This document shows positions 49,796 to 58,008 of a stretch of DNA of 64,000 nucleotides, piece by piece. Source of the DNA: Posidoniimonas polymericola (lineage in GTDB: Bacteria; Planctomycetota; Planctomycetia; Pirellulales; Lacipirellulaceae); the NCBI RefSeq assembly GCF_007859935.1, contig NZ_SJPO01000001.1, positions 434,001-498,000 of the forward strand, read 5' to 3'. Made by a program: the position numbers and the translations under genes. The stretch's first letter is position 1; the number at the start of each line of letters is the position of its first letter. The notes beneath the pieces were generated by a model, which did not search any database, was not told where the DNA came from, and saw nothing but the letters and a program-made list of their open reading frames with translations.

Positions 49796-50269
49796 ATGGC
49801 GAACACAATGCGATGGCGCTACGGCGCAACCAACCCCGTGGTGCTGGCGGTCGACTCGGCGACCGTCATCGAGATTGGCGACCTGGTGTATCTCGCCACC
49901 GACGACGCCCGTCCGGCTGGCGACCAGCTCGACCAGGGGACCGAGTCGCTCAACCAGCAGACGCTGCACGCCGAGTTTGCCGGCGTGGCGATGCAGCACA
50001 GCGCCGCGGGCGACACCCAGCCGATCCGCGTCGCGACGACCGGCGTGTTCGATTTCCCGTGCGACGCGGCGACCTTCGAGGTCGGCGACCTGATCGGCCC
50101 GATCGAGAACGCCGCCGGCGACGCCCTCGAGAACCAGAAGGTCAAGGCCGTGGCCGGCATCGGCGCTTCGGTCGGCCGCTGCGCCGCCCGCGCGCCCGAC
50201 GCCGCCACCCGCGTGCTGGTCGACGTCGTCAGCAGCCTGATGCGCGGCGGCGTGCAGGCCGTGGCGTAG
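49796..50269 (+). CDS. capsid decoration (cement) protein-like, DUF2190 type
   Basis: A 157-residue beta-rich protein: PVVLAVDSATVIEIGDLVYL, VAMQHSAAGDTQPIRVATTG, VFDFPCDAATFEVGDLIGPI and RVLVDVVSSL. These follow DUF2190-type decoration proteins (usually about 110-160 residues) that sit outside HK97-type capsids. The ATG at 49796 has GAGAGGA just upstream. Position between protease and capsid gene fits. It may stabilise the expanded capsid. Confidence 0.78.
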   Translation: MANTMRWRYGATNPVVLAVDSATVIEIGDLVYLATDDARPAGDQLDQGTESLNQQTLHAEFAGVAMQHSAAGDTQPIRVATTGVFDFPCDAATFEVGDLIGPIENAAGDALENQKVKAVAGIGASVGRCAARAPDAATRVLVDVVSSLMRGGVQAVA

Positions 50270-50275
50270 TTCACA

Positions 50276-50415
50276 ACAAATCCCCCTCCTCTTGATGGGG
50301 AGGGGCTAGGGGAGGGGTGAGGACCCGCGAGGCAGGTCAGCCTTGAGTGCTTGTTTGGGCAAACCACGTCCGAACTTCTCCCCCCACCCTAACCCTCCCC
50401 ACGAGGGGGAGGGGA
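50276..50415. repeat. two half-units of the composite repeat
   Basis: A G-rich box (GGGGAGGGGCTAGGGGAGGG) at about 50282-50318 and C-rich box (CCCCCACCCTAACCCTCCCC) at about 50381-50415 lie between the decoration and capsid genes. Confidence 0.8.
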
Positions 50416-50449
50416 TGGACATCTTTCATTTCTATCAGGAAACAAACCT

Positions 50450-51604
50450 ATGCTGAACTATCGCGAACTCAAACGCCGCTACGACCTCGACGGCCCGCAG
50501 CAGACGGTCGAGCACCTCACCACCGCGCTCGAGGAGCAGCAGCTCCGCCCCGAGGACTTCAGCCTGCGGGACCTGGCCGAGGCGCTCGTGCCCGACGGGC
50601 GCGAGTGGGTCCGGACGCTCGACCCGCGGGCCGACTCGGTCAGCCTGCGAGAAGCCGGCGACGGCGTCGACGTGACCGCCTTCCAGAATGTCGCGGGCCA
50701 GGTGGTGCGGTCGAAGGTGCTGGCCGCCTACCAGCAGGAGGCGTTCGTCCTCTCCAAGCTGGTCGACACCATTCCGACGCGGCTCGACGGCGAGAAGATC
50801 CCCGGCGCGACCCGCGTCGCCGACTCGATCGACCAGGTCGAGCCCGGCATGCCGTTCCCGAGCCTCGGCTTCGGCGAGGACTACATCGAAACGCCCTCGA
50901 CCTCCAAGCGTGGATTCATCGTGCCGGTGACCCGCGAGGCGGTCTTCTTCGACCGCACCAACCTGGTGCTCTCCCGGGCGGCCGAGGTGGGCGAGATCCT
51001 CGGACTGAACAAGGAGAAGCGGCTGCTCGACCTGCTCGTGGGCGTCACCAACAACTACAAGCACAACGGCGTCGCGTACGACACGTACCAGGCGAGCACG
51101 CCGTGGGTCAACGAGCTGACGGGCAACGCGCTGGACGACTGGACCAACGTCGACGCGGCCGAGCAGCTGCTGGCGGACATGCTCGACCCGGCGACCGGCG
51201 AGCCGGTGCTGCTGGGCGCGACGCACGTGCTGGTGATGCCGGCCTACCGGCACGCGGCGCACCGCGTGTTCAACGCGTCGGAGATCGCCTACACCGGCTC
51301 CGGCAGCGGCACGACCACCAGCGCGGCCAACCCGCTGGGCAACTACACGGTGAAGGAGAGCCGGCTGGCCTACCGACGGGTCATTGCTGCGGGCGAGGCG
51401 GCAGCCGACGCCAAGAAGTGGTGGTTCCTGGGCGACCTACGCCGCGCGTTCGCCTACATGGAGAACTGGCCGATCACGGTCACCCAGGCGCCGGTCGGCA
51501 GCGAGGCCGAGTTCACCAACGACATCATGCTCCGCTTCAAGGCGAGCGAACGCGGCGCCGCCGCGGTGCTCAACCCGCGGTACGTCGTGAAGTGTACGGG
51601 CTAG
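50450..51604 (+). CDS. phage major capsid protein (HK97-fold)
   Basis: A 384-residue protein. An N-terminal helical arm (about 1-60) is followed by an E-loop/P-domain pattern: FQNVAGQVVRSKVLAAYQQE, GEDYIETPSTSKRGFIVPVT, REAVFFDRTNLVLSRAAEVG, and the late MPAYRHAAHRVFNASEIAYT and ENWPITVTQAPVGSEAEFTN. These match the Mu-type/HK97-fold major capsid family in arrangement. The next genes are connectors, so the order protease, decoration, capsid, adaptor is that of a phage head module. The length suggests no missing part. Confidence 0.88.
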   Translation: MLNYRELKRRYDLDGPQQTVEHLTTALEEQQLRPEDFSLRDLAEALVPDGREWVRTLDPRADSVSLREAGDGVDVTAFQNVAGQVVRSKVLAAYQQEAFVLSKLVDTIPTRLDGEKIPGATRVADSIDQVEPGMPFPSLGFGEDYIETPSTSKRGFIVPVTREAVFFDRTNLVLSRAAEVGEILGLNKEKRLLDLLVGVTNNYKHNGVAYDTYQASTPWVNELTGNALDDWTNVDAAEQLLADMLDPATGEPVLLGATHVLVMPAYRHAAHRVFNASEIAYTGSGSGTTTSAANPLGNYTVKESRLAYRRVIAAGEAAADAKKWWFLGDLRRAFAYMENWPITVTQAPVGSEAEFTNDIMLRFKASERGAAAVLNPRYVVKCTG

Positions 51605-51640
51605 GTCGAGCGTTGAACGCGGCCGAGTAGTTTGCCCTAC

Positions 51641-51860
51641 GGAATCCCCCTCCCCTGAAGGGGGAGGGGTTAGGGGAGGGGGCTAAACGTTCAGGACGAG
51701 AACGTGCTCCTGTACTCGATGCTTTTTACGGCACTCGTCAGGAATGGGACATCGCGCTACACGACCCGACCCCCTCCCCCATAAAGCCAGAATTGGCCCT
51801 CCCCCTTGGGGGAGGGAGATGAGTTCGCGCCGCTGCGCGGCTTGCTGCGATTGGCAATGC
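51641..51860. repeat. composite GC-rich repeat, copy 5
   Basis: G-rich box, CTAAACGTTCAGGACGAGAA, CTCCTGTACTCG, CGTCAGGAATGGGACATCGC, C-rich box (CCGACCCCCTCCCCCATAAA) and the tail CGCCGCTGCGCGGCTTGCTG. It lies after the major capsid gene. Confidence 0.85.
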
Positions 51861-51904
51861 CGCGTTGAATCGCACCTTCCGCCTTCGATGACGTTTGCTC
51901 GCTG

Positions 51905-51985
51905 ATCCTCACCCCACCCCCCAGCCCCTCCCCATCAAGGGGAGGGGAGCTAATCCCTTCCTCCCCCATTGGGGGAGGGGATTTT
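51905..51985. repeat. half-units of the composite repeat
   Basis: C-rich and G-rich boxes (CCCCACCCCCCAGCCCCTCC, GGGGAGGGGAGC, GGGGGAGGGGATTTTTAAGG) run up to the next gene; the last one overlaps its ribosome site. Confidence 0.8.
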
Positions 51986-52000
51986 TAAGGAGCCCGACTC

Positions 52001-52219
52001 ATGCCAACCGACGCGACCCAACTCCAAACCATCCGTCAGCAGACGCTGGACCTGATTGAGGAGATCCGATTGAACCCCAAGCCGACCTACTGGCTCGACG
52101 GCCAGCGGGTGCACTGGCAGGAGTACGTCGAGTCGCTCGAGCGGTCGGTCGACTGGTGCGACAAGAAGCTGTTCGAGTGCGAGGTGTTTGAAATCCGTAG
52201 CCAAGGAGTCTGTCGCTGA
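52001..52219 (+). CDS. small phage protein (72 aa)
   Basis: A 72-residue soluble protein: LQTIRQQTLDLIEEIRLNPK, then PTYWLDGQRVHWQEYVESLE and DWCDKKLFECEV. The W-x-D-G-x-x-V-x-W-x-x-Y segment recurs in short phage proteins beside head-tail connector genes. The stop overlaps the next start by 1 base (TGATG), so translation is coupled. AAGGAG precedes the ATG. The function is unknown; a role at the portal vertex is possible. Confidence 0.7.
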   Translation: MPTDATQLQTIRQQTLDLIEEIRLNPKPTYWLDGQRVHWQEYVESLERSVDWCDKKLFECEVFEIRSQGVCR

Positions 52220-52866
52220 TGACCGTACTGAATGCAGAAGCTGATTTTGCGAGCGTGATCGATGGCCTGCAGTCGGTCACCGTGCAGCGTGAAGCGGGCG
52301 GGTCGGTTGTCGTGGCCGCGGCTCGGCTGGTGAGTCGCGCGGTGGGCGAAGAAGACTCGTCGGGCGGCGGGGTGCTGATCGAAGACCTGGTGTGGGACCT
52401 TCCGTGGCCAGACGGCGCCGCGTCGATCGACGTCGGCGATGAGATCGAGCACGGCGCGAGCGGCAGCTGCGTCGTGCTGCGGGTCGAGCAGCGTGGGCCG
52501 GGCGTGCGGTACCGCTGCACGGCCCGCGACGTCACCATCAGCGATGCGACCAGCGTGCTGGTGGACCTCGAGAGCCCGGTCTGGGAGGACCTTGGCTCCG
52601 GGCCCGAGATCACCGGCTGGACCACGATCGCCGCCGACGTGCCGGCCCACATCCAGCCGGCGGTTGTCGAGCACGACTACAGCGGCGACCCGACCGTGTC
52701 GGCCAGCACGTTCACGGTTTCGTGCGAGGCGGTCGACGACCTCGAGCTGTGCGAGCGCGTCGTCGCGGCCGACGGGGCCGAGTACCGCGTCGACCGCGTC
52801 CTCGACGACGGCCGCATCGACAAGCTGCCGGTGCTGGAGGTGACCCAGACGGTTGCCGCGAGTTAG
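52219..52866 (+). CDS. phage head-tail connector/adaptor-like protein (215 aa)
   Basis: A 215-residue beta-rich protein: SVIDGLQSVTVQREAGGSVV, IEDLVWDLPWPDGAASIDVG, SCVVLRVEQRGPGVRYRCTA, and EYRVDRVLDDGRIDKLPVLE. No catalytic motif. Its position after the capsid gene and its size fit a head completion protein. After it no tail tube, tape measure or baseplate gene is seen before the opposing regulator at 53007. Family membership is inferred from position and fold impression. Confidence 0.6.
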   Translation: MTVLNAEADFASVIDGLQSVTVQREAGGSVVVAAARLVSRAVGEEDSSGGGVLIEDLVWDLPWPDGAASIDVGDEIEHGASGSCVVLRVEQRGPGVRYRCTARDVTISDATSVLVDLESPVWEDLGSGPEITGWTTIAADVPAHIQPAVVEHDYSGDPTVSASTFTVSCEAVDDLELCERVVAADGAEYRVDRVLDDGRIDKLPVLEVTQTVAAS

Positions 52867-53006
52867 CCCTTTGTGACGCTACTCCGCTCGGGCGTGAGCC
52901 GAAAAACGAGGACCGGCTCGACGCGCGGAGTGGGGTGGAAATCAGGGTTGTCGTGACGCGTCGTGCCTGCCCCCATTTCAAGATCACCGAGCGGAAGATC
53001 GCCGCA

Positions 53007-53579
53007 CTAACGTCGTTTGGGAAGCGGCTCGATGTTGTTGACCTGGCGATCGATGTCGGTCACGCGGGCGTAGAGCACCTCGATCAGCGCCGCCAGCACC
53101 TCGGCCTGGTCGGACTCGAGCACGACGCGGGCGCAGTCCATCAGCTCGCGGTTGGCGTTGAGCCGCTGGGCCTCCAAGCGAACGCCCTCGGCGGTCAGCG
53201 CGCCGCCGACGCCGAACCGGCTGGCGAGCTCGGCGTAGTCGGCCGGCGTCCAGCCCGCGAACAGCTCGGGGTAGGCGGCCGCCTGCTCGGCGACCAGCGG
53301 GTTGGTCGCCAGGTCGAACGCCTCGGCGGTCATCCCGCTCGGCGCGGCGAACAGCTCTTCGGTCTCGACGCCGAGCGACTCGGCCAGCCGCTGCACGGTC
53401 TTGGCGTGCGGCTGCTTGTGACCCTGTGCGATGCCGCGGATGGTCCGCCCGTCGAGCCCCGACGCCGCCACCACGTCCTCGTACGTCAGCCCGTCACGCG
53501 CCATCAGCCGCCGCAGGTTGTGCGCGACCAACGCAGTGGGGTTCAGCGGAGAGTTGGCAAGCGGGCTCACGGCAGGCAT
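53007..53579 (-). CDS. XRE-family helix-turn-helix regulator
   Basis: A 190-residue protein, ATG at 53579. The N-terminal XRE domain is clear: VAHNLRRLMARDGLTYEDVV, AASGLDGRTIRGIAQGHKQP, AKTVQRLAESLGVETEELFA. The C-terminal 100 residues are helical (AEQAAAYPELFAGWTPADYA, DCARVVLESDQAEVLAALIE, DIDRQVNNIE) and may sense a ligand or dimerise. It faces the phage-like block and lies just past its last gene, so it could be its regulator, but no operator is recognised. XRE domains are common, so phage control is only an inference. Confidence 0.85.
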   Translation of the reverse strand: MPAVSPLANSPLNPTALVAHNLRRLMARDGLTYEDVVAASGLDGRTIRGIAQGHKQPHAKTVQRLAESLGVETEELFAAPSGMTAEAFDLATNPLVAEQAAAYPELFAGWTPADYAELASRFGVGGALTAEGVRLEAQRLNANRELMDCARVVLESDQAEVLAALIEVLYARVTDIDRQVNNIEPLPKRR

Positions 53580-53712
53580 GCTGGCTGGGGAACGGCCCGC
53601 CGGGTTGAGGGAGCTGGGTGTGCGGGCGATATACAAAGGTACACTCAGGCTGGGCGGCCGTCAAATCTGGGGCTGATTGGCCCGCGGTTGATCGGAGTCG
53701 TCATGAGAGCGT

Positions 53713-53811
53713 GGGTGCCGGGGGCGCTCCCGTAAGGGAAGCCCCCGACGCGTGCCGCACGGGGCTAGCTAGCTCCGGGGCTTCCGCTGCCGCGGAGCGC
53801 CCCGGGCACCC
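53713..53811. repeat. palindromic repeat, family C copy 2
   Basis: Arms 53713-53730 and 53794-53811 pair with one mismatch and match the arms at 18937-19038. Between them are GGAAGCCCCCGACGCG and CGGGGCTTCC. Confidence 0.85.
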
Positions 53812-53820
53812 AATCGTGGT

Positions 53821-54579
53821 CTAAAACTCAACCACCATCCCATCCTCCGCCACGACAAGTTCTGCGAACGCCTCGCGGGCCATTGCTAGGTCGAGGGGCT
53901 GGTCGGATTCGCACATCGGGTTCATGTGCACCATGACGAGTTGCTTGGCGCCGGCGGCGGCGGCGTTCTGCGCGACGTCCGTCGCGCAGCTGTGGCCAGT
54001 GAGCTCGGCCCAGTCCCGCTCGTCGTCGTTGAAGTACGCCTCGTGCACCAGCAGTTCGACGCCCTGGATGTGCTCGAGGTACGCCGCGTCGGGCCGGGCG
54101 ATGGTGTCGGTGACGTAAGCCAGGCTCCGTGCAGGCTCGGTGTCGGTCGCGGGCCAATCGAGTCGGTACCCGACCGAGCCGCCGGGGTGCTCGAGCGGAA
54201 ACCAGGTCAACCTGCCACCCTGCGGCAACGCGACGCTGTCGGCGAGCGGCGTGAACGTGCAGGGCGGGGCGACCGGGAACAGCAGCTTGTTGAACAGGCA
54301 CTGCTCGACAACTTCCAGCTTCTCGGGCTCACCGTGCACGCGGATGCGCCGGGCGCCCTGGCCGTCGAACAGGTTGAGCAGGCACGTGAGGCCGAACACG
54401 TGGTCGAGGTGCGCGTGCGACAAGAAGATGTCGAGCGACTCGGTCTCGAGGTGCTGCTGAATCTGATAAGCGGCCGTGCCGGCGTCGAGCACGACGCCGA
54501 TCTCGGGTATCATCAGGCACGCGGTGTGGCGTCGGCGGTTCGGGAAGTAGCCGCCGGTGCCGAGCAGGGTGATTTTCAT
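53821..54579 (-). CDS. metallo-beta-lactamase-fold hydrolase (RNase Z-like)
   Basis: A 252-residue protein. The metal motif is LSHAHLDHVFGL (HxHxDH), with LLGTGGYFPNRRRHTACLMI at the start and further metal ligands in AYVTDT and VMVHMNP (late His). The pattern and size suit RNase Z/cyclic-nucleotide-phosphodiesterase-like MBL proteins, though the RNase Z exosite arm is missing. The ATG at 54579 starts with MKITLLGTG, as the family does. It is probably a cytoplasmic hydrolase of unknown substrate. Confidence 0.88.
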   Translation of the reverse strand: MKITLLGTGGYFPNRRRHTACLMIPEIGVVLDAGTAAYQIQQHLETESLDIFLSHAHLDHVFGLTCLLNLFDGQGARRIRVHGEPEKLEVVEQCLFNKLLFPVAPPCTFTPLADSVALPQGGRLTWFPLEHPGGSVGYRLDWPATDTEPARSLAYVTDTIARPDAAYLEHIQGVELLVHEAYFNDDERDWAELTGHSCATDVAQNAAAAGAKQLVMVHMNPMCESDQPLDLAMAREAFAELVVAEDGMVVEF

Positions 54580-54760
54580 CTGATACCGCGACCTAAGATG
54601 GTAGTACGAACCACTCAATTGAGCGTTGCATGGTGATGGCACCGAAGCCGACCGGCGGAAGGCCGGTTTCCGTGCCCGAGGGCTTCCAGCCAGGAACTCA
54701 TTTACCGCGCAACCATCAGCACTCAAGTCTAGCACGCCAGGCTCCAAGGCGACAATCAGG

Positions 54761-55819
54761 ATGACCAGCACGACCCGATCCCGTATCACGCTCGCCCTCT
54801 CTGCACTCGTGGTCCCGCTGGGGGCCGCGTTAACCGGTTGCGGCGGCAGCGGCAGCAGCACTCCAGCCAAGCAGGAAGTGGTGGTCTACACCGCGCTCGA
54901 CCAGGAGTTCTCCAAGACGCTGTTCGACGCCTTTACGCGGCAGACCGGCATCGAGGTCAAGCCGAAGTTCGACGGCGAGTCGACCAAGACCACCGGGCTG
55001 GTGGCGGCGCTGATCGCCGAGAAGGACCGCCCCCGCAGCGACGTGTTCTGGAACAACGAGGCCCTGCACACGCTGCGGCTCAAAGAGCTCGGCCTGTTGG
55101 CGCCGAGCCCGACAGCCGCCGCGGCCGACTACCCGCCCGAGGCCCAGGACCCCGCGGGGCTGTGGCACGGCTTCGCCGCCCGCGCGCGGGTGCTGATCGT
55201 CAACAACAACATCGTCCCCGAGGCGCGGCGGCCCGACTCGATCAACGACCTGGTCGACCCGCAGTGGTACGACCGGGTGGGGGTCGCCAAGCCGTTGTTC
55301 GGCACCACGGCGACCCACGCGGCGTGCCTGTTCGTCGCGCTCGGCGAGGAGGAAGCCAAGGCGTACTTCGAGGGCGTCAAGCGCAACGCGCGGATCCTGT
55401 CCGGCAACCGCCAAGTCGCCCGCGCGGTGGCCAGTGGCCAGCTGGCGTTCGGCCTGACCGACACCGACGACGCGATGCTCGAGGTTGAGTCGGGCGCGCC
55501 GGTCTCGATTATCTACCCCGACCAGCAGGACGACGAGCTCGGCACGCTGTTCATCCCCAACACGCTTTCGATGCTCAAGGGCTGCCCGAACCCTGGACCG
55601 GCGCAGCAGCTAATCGACTACTTGCTGTCGCCCGACATCGAAGGCCGCCTGGTGATGGGCCCGAGCGCCCAGATCCCGCTCAACAGCAAGACCGCAGCCA
55701 AGCCGCGGGTCGAAACCCCGGCGACCGTGAAGGCCATGGACGTCGACTTCGCGGCGGCTGCTGAGGCTTGGGACAGCGCGGCCGAGTTCCTGCGGGATGA
55801 GTTTACTGCCGGTAACTAG
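54761..55819 (+). CDS. iron(III)-type ABC transporter binding lipoprotein
   Basis: A 352-residue lipoprotein. The signal ends in a lipobox (GAALTGC), with Cys as first mature residue. The domain EVVVYTALDQEFSKTLFDAF, RPRSDVFWNNEALHTLRLKE, PDSINDLVDPQWYDRVGVAK, GDLAFGLTDTDDA-like QLAFGLTDTDDAMLEVE and FIPNTLSMLKGCPNPGPAQQ is that of Fe(3+)/2-aminoethylphosphonate-type (FutA/AfuA) binding proteins. The ATG at 54761 is chosen. No permease or ATPase gene is next to it, so its partner must lie elsewhere. The substrate is inferred from the family. Confidence 0.88.
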   Translation: MTSTTRSRITLALSALVVPLGAALTGCGGSGSSTPAKQEVVVYTALDQEFSKTLFDAFTRQTGIEVKPKFDGESTKTTGLVAALIAEKDRPRSDVFWNNEALHTLRLKELGLLAPSPTAAAADYPPEAQDPAGLWHGFAARARVLIVNNNIVPEARRPDSINDLVDPQWYDRVGVAKPLFGTTATHAACLFVALGEEEAKAYFEGVKRNARILSGNRQVARAVASGQLAFGLTDTDDAMLEVESGAPVSIIYPDQQDDELGTLFIPNTLSMLKGCPNPGPAQQLIDYLLSPDIEGRLVMGPSAQIPLNSKTAAKPRVETPATVKAMDVDFAAAAEAWDSAAEFLRDEFTAGN

Positions 55820-55831
55820 AGTCAGCGGCTC

Positions 55832-56134
55832 ATGAAGCGTCGCGGCTACGCCGCGCATGATGCTGCTATTGCCGCGCCGGCACAGAGCAAGCCGCGCAGC
55901 GGCGCGACTTGATCTCCCTCCCCCATGGGGGGAGGGATTAAGGGAGGGGGTCGGGTTGCAAAGCACGTTGTCGCGCGCCTGACTATCGTCGAGCTGCTAG
56001 ATCAATACAGGAGAGTTTTCAATTAACGGAGAATTCAGCCCCCTCCCCTAGCCCCTCCCCCTTCCGGGGAGGGGGATTTAGGCTCGCCGCTTCGCGGCTT
56101 GCTCTGAGCGCGCGGCGGAGCCGCGACGCTTCAT
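55832..56134. repeat. 303-base element with 16-bp terminal inverted repeats (composite repeat, copy 6)
   Basis: The perfect 16-bp arms are ATGAAGCGTCGCGGCT (55832-55847) and its complement (56119-56134). An inner 12-bp pair (GAGCAAGCCGCG, 55885-55896; complement 56093-56104) and G/C-rich boxes enclose a middle part that, on the minus strand, reads CTGAATTCTCCGTTAATTG and CTCCTGTAT like the other copies. It is the only copy in inverted orientation and the best bounded one. No open frame of note is inside. Confidence 0.85.
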
Positions 56135-56148
56135 AGTTCGCCACCAAC

Positions 56149-56799
56149 TCAATACCCGTAATGGGCCGCGGCGTGGAGCTTGGCTTGCTCCTCTTCGTTC
56201 AGCCCTTCGATCTTCAACGGGTTGAAGCCGTGGTCGCGGGTGAGGTGGGTCCAGAAGGTCATGCCGCTGACGCCGGCCTCGGGGATCTCGACCGTGGTCA
56301 TCCACTCACGGAGCTCCTCGGCGTTGAGGCTGCGGAGCCACTTGCTGGGGGGCCGGCCGTGGCGGGCGCGGCGGACGGCGAGCGGCTCGCCCGGATCGCT
56401 GGGCGGGTCGTCTGGTTCTGGGATCGGCTCGGCGTCGTCCATGACGGACTGCTTGCCGAAGCGCACCTCAGCGGGCACAAGCTCGTCGGGCAGGTAGCCT
56501 GTCTTCTCGGTGTACCGCTCGCCGTTGTGTTTCTTGATGGGCGTGGTGATGCCGGTCACCCGCCACTTGCCGTCGACGAGCTCCTCGCGCTCGAACCACC
56601 GCCAGTAGTCGTCCTCGCCGATCGTCCAGTGCACGGCAGCCTCGGTCGACTCGGGGTCGACCGGCGGGGCGGGCGTCGGGTTGGGCTCGGTCGCGCGCAT
56701 CGCCAGCGCTGCTAGCTGGTCGAGCCCCTGGGAGCCGAGTTTTTCTGACAGGCCAAACAGGCCCATCCCGACCATGAAGGCGAAGCGGCGACGATTCAT
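56149..56799 (-). CDS. hypothetical protein with Tat-like N-terminus (216 aa)
   Basis: The start MNRRRFAFMVGMGLFGLSEK has a twin-Arg-like stretch followed by a hydrophobic segment, so export by Tat is plausible; an ATG at 56862 would add 21 residues. The mature part is acidic and Pro-rich in the centre, with WTIGEDDYWRWFEREELVDG, VTGITTPIKKHNGERYTEKT and HAAAHYGY at the end. HTHLTRDHGFNP-like residues are present (FWTHLTRDHGFNPLKIEGLN). No known family. A repeat element lies 14 bases past the stop. Confidence 0.7.
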   Translation of the reverse strand: MNRRRFAFMVGMGLFGLSEKLGSQGLDQLAALAMRATEPNPTPAPPVDPESTEAAVHWTIGEDDYWRWFEREELVDGKWRVTGITTPIKKHNGERYTEKTGYLPDELVPAEVRFGKQSVMDDAEPIPEPDDPPSDPGEPLAVRRARHGRPPSKWLRSLNAEELREWMTTVEIPEAGVSGMTFWTHLTRDHGFNPLKIEGLNEEEQAKLHAAAHYGY

Positions 56800-57063
56800 T
56801 TCTGACAGGCCCGGGTAGCGGCGGGGGAGGTATTCGACCGGAAACAACCGTGGAATAAACATAGCCCGGGCCCGGCGACCAGGAGCGGCGCCCCCAAGCG
56901 GGGTGTGCTCGCCGAAACATCCCTCAAGGTCGGCGCAACCGGCACCGATACCTGTTAGGTCGGACCCTCCTGCGCAGGGACAGCGGCCCGTCCGACGGCG
57001 TCCCCGCTCGCTGCTAGCAGGCGGGGAAAGAAGTTCGATGAACCTCAGCGCAAGGACGCGCTC

Positions 57064-58008
57064 ATGTCGGCGACCTACAGCAGCTTTGACACCCTGACGA
57101 TTGGCTCCTACCAGGGCGAGGCGTCGCACGGCGGCCCGATGCTGCCGGTGCTCGCGGCGATCCCCGCGATTGGACCGCAGGCCAAGGCCGCCGCCCCGGC
57201 GCCGCCGGTCGAGGCCCCACCGGCCCCGCTGGTGCGGAACGAGGCCGCGCACGCCGCCGAGGTAGCGCCGCCGCGGTCCCAGGCCGCCGCGCCGCAACCG
57301 CCGGCGCACCAGGCTCCAGAGACGCCGGCGCCCACGCCCGCGGCCCCGCTGCCGCGTCCCCAATTCAATCCGGCGCCAGTTGCCGACGCCGCGCCAGACC
57401 CTTCGGAGGACCTCTGGCAGGAGTCCTCTTGGGCGGCCCAGCTGTTGTCGCTCGAGACCACGCTTCGGCCGCACGCCCGGCTAATCCTGCTGGCGGCGTT
57501 GATCGCGATTACCGGTCTGATGCTGGTCGTGTTGCGCTCGCCGGTCGAGGTGCTGCCGGACTCTCTGCCCAGCAACATGGTCGACTCTACGGAGGTTCCA
57601 GCCCTTAGCGAGGTGCAGGGCGCCGTGATGGTGGCGGCCGACGCGGGGTCGTCCGCTCCGCGGCTCGACCCGCTGCCGTCGATGCCCGGCGTGTCGATGC
57701 CGGGCGCGTCGCCGGCGCGGCCGTCCGCCACCGTGACCGCGGCCGGCCCGGCCAGCATGCCGGTGGCCCCGTCAGGACGGGCCGGGATGGCCGACATCAC
57801 GCCGGTCGAACCGCACCGCACCGCGTCGGTGGAAATCGAAACCACCCCGGCGGCCGCGGCCGAGCGGGAAGTACGGGTCGCCCAGGCGCCCGCCTACCCG
57901 AGCACCAGCTACACGGCGCCGGCCTGGCCGGTCGAGACCTCGACCACGCCGCCCCACGCCCAACTGCAGTGGCCCACCAAACCCTCTAGCGCAGGCATGC
58001 AGCAATGA
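57064..58008 (+). CDS. single-pass membrane protein, Pro/Ala-rich (314 aa)
   Basis: A Pro/Ala-rich N-terminal half of about 120 residues, one membrane helix (LILLAALIAITGLMLVVL, about residues 140-158) and a Pro/Ser/Thr-rich C-terminal half. No enzymatic motif. It is the first of three adjacent plus-strand genes; its stop overlaps the next start by 4 bases (ATGA). With its P-loop-like and ExeA-like neighbours it resembles the membrane component of an exopolysaccharide export set (inference by context). Confidence 0.7.
   Translation: MSATYSSFDTLTIGSYQGEASHGGPMLPVLAAIPAIGPQAKAAAPAPPVEAPPAPLVRNEAAHAAEVAPPRSQAAAPQPPAHQAPETPAPTPAAPLPRPQFNPAPVADAAPDPSEDLWQESSWAAQLLSLETTLRPHARLILLAALIAITGLMLVVLRSPVEVLPDSLPSNMVDSTEVPALSEVQGAVMVAADAGSSAPRLDPLPSMPGVSMPGASPARPSATVTAAGPASMPVAPSGRAGMADITPVEPHRTASVEIETTPAAAAEREVRVAQAPAYPSTSYTAPAWPVETSTTPPHAQLQWPTKPSSAGMQQ

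Noticed and set aside
53821-54579. Functional RNase Z (rnz) for tRNA 3' ends
   Set aside because: The HxHxDH motif fits, but the exosite arm is not seen and the protein is short, so only the fold is claimed.
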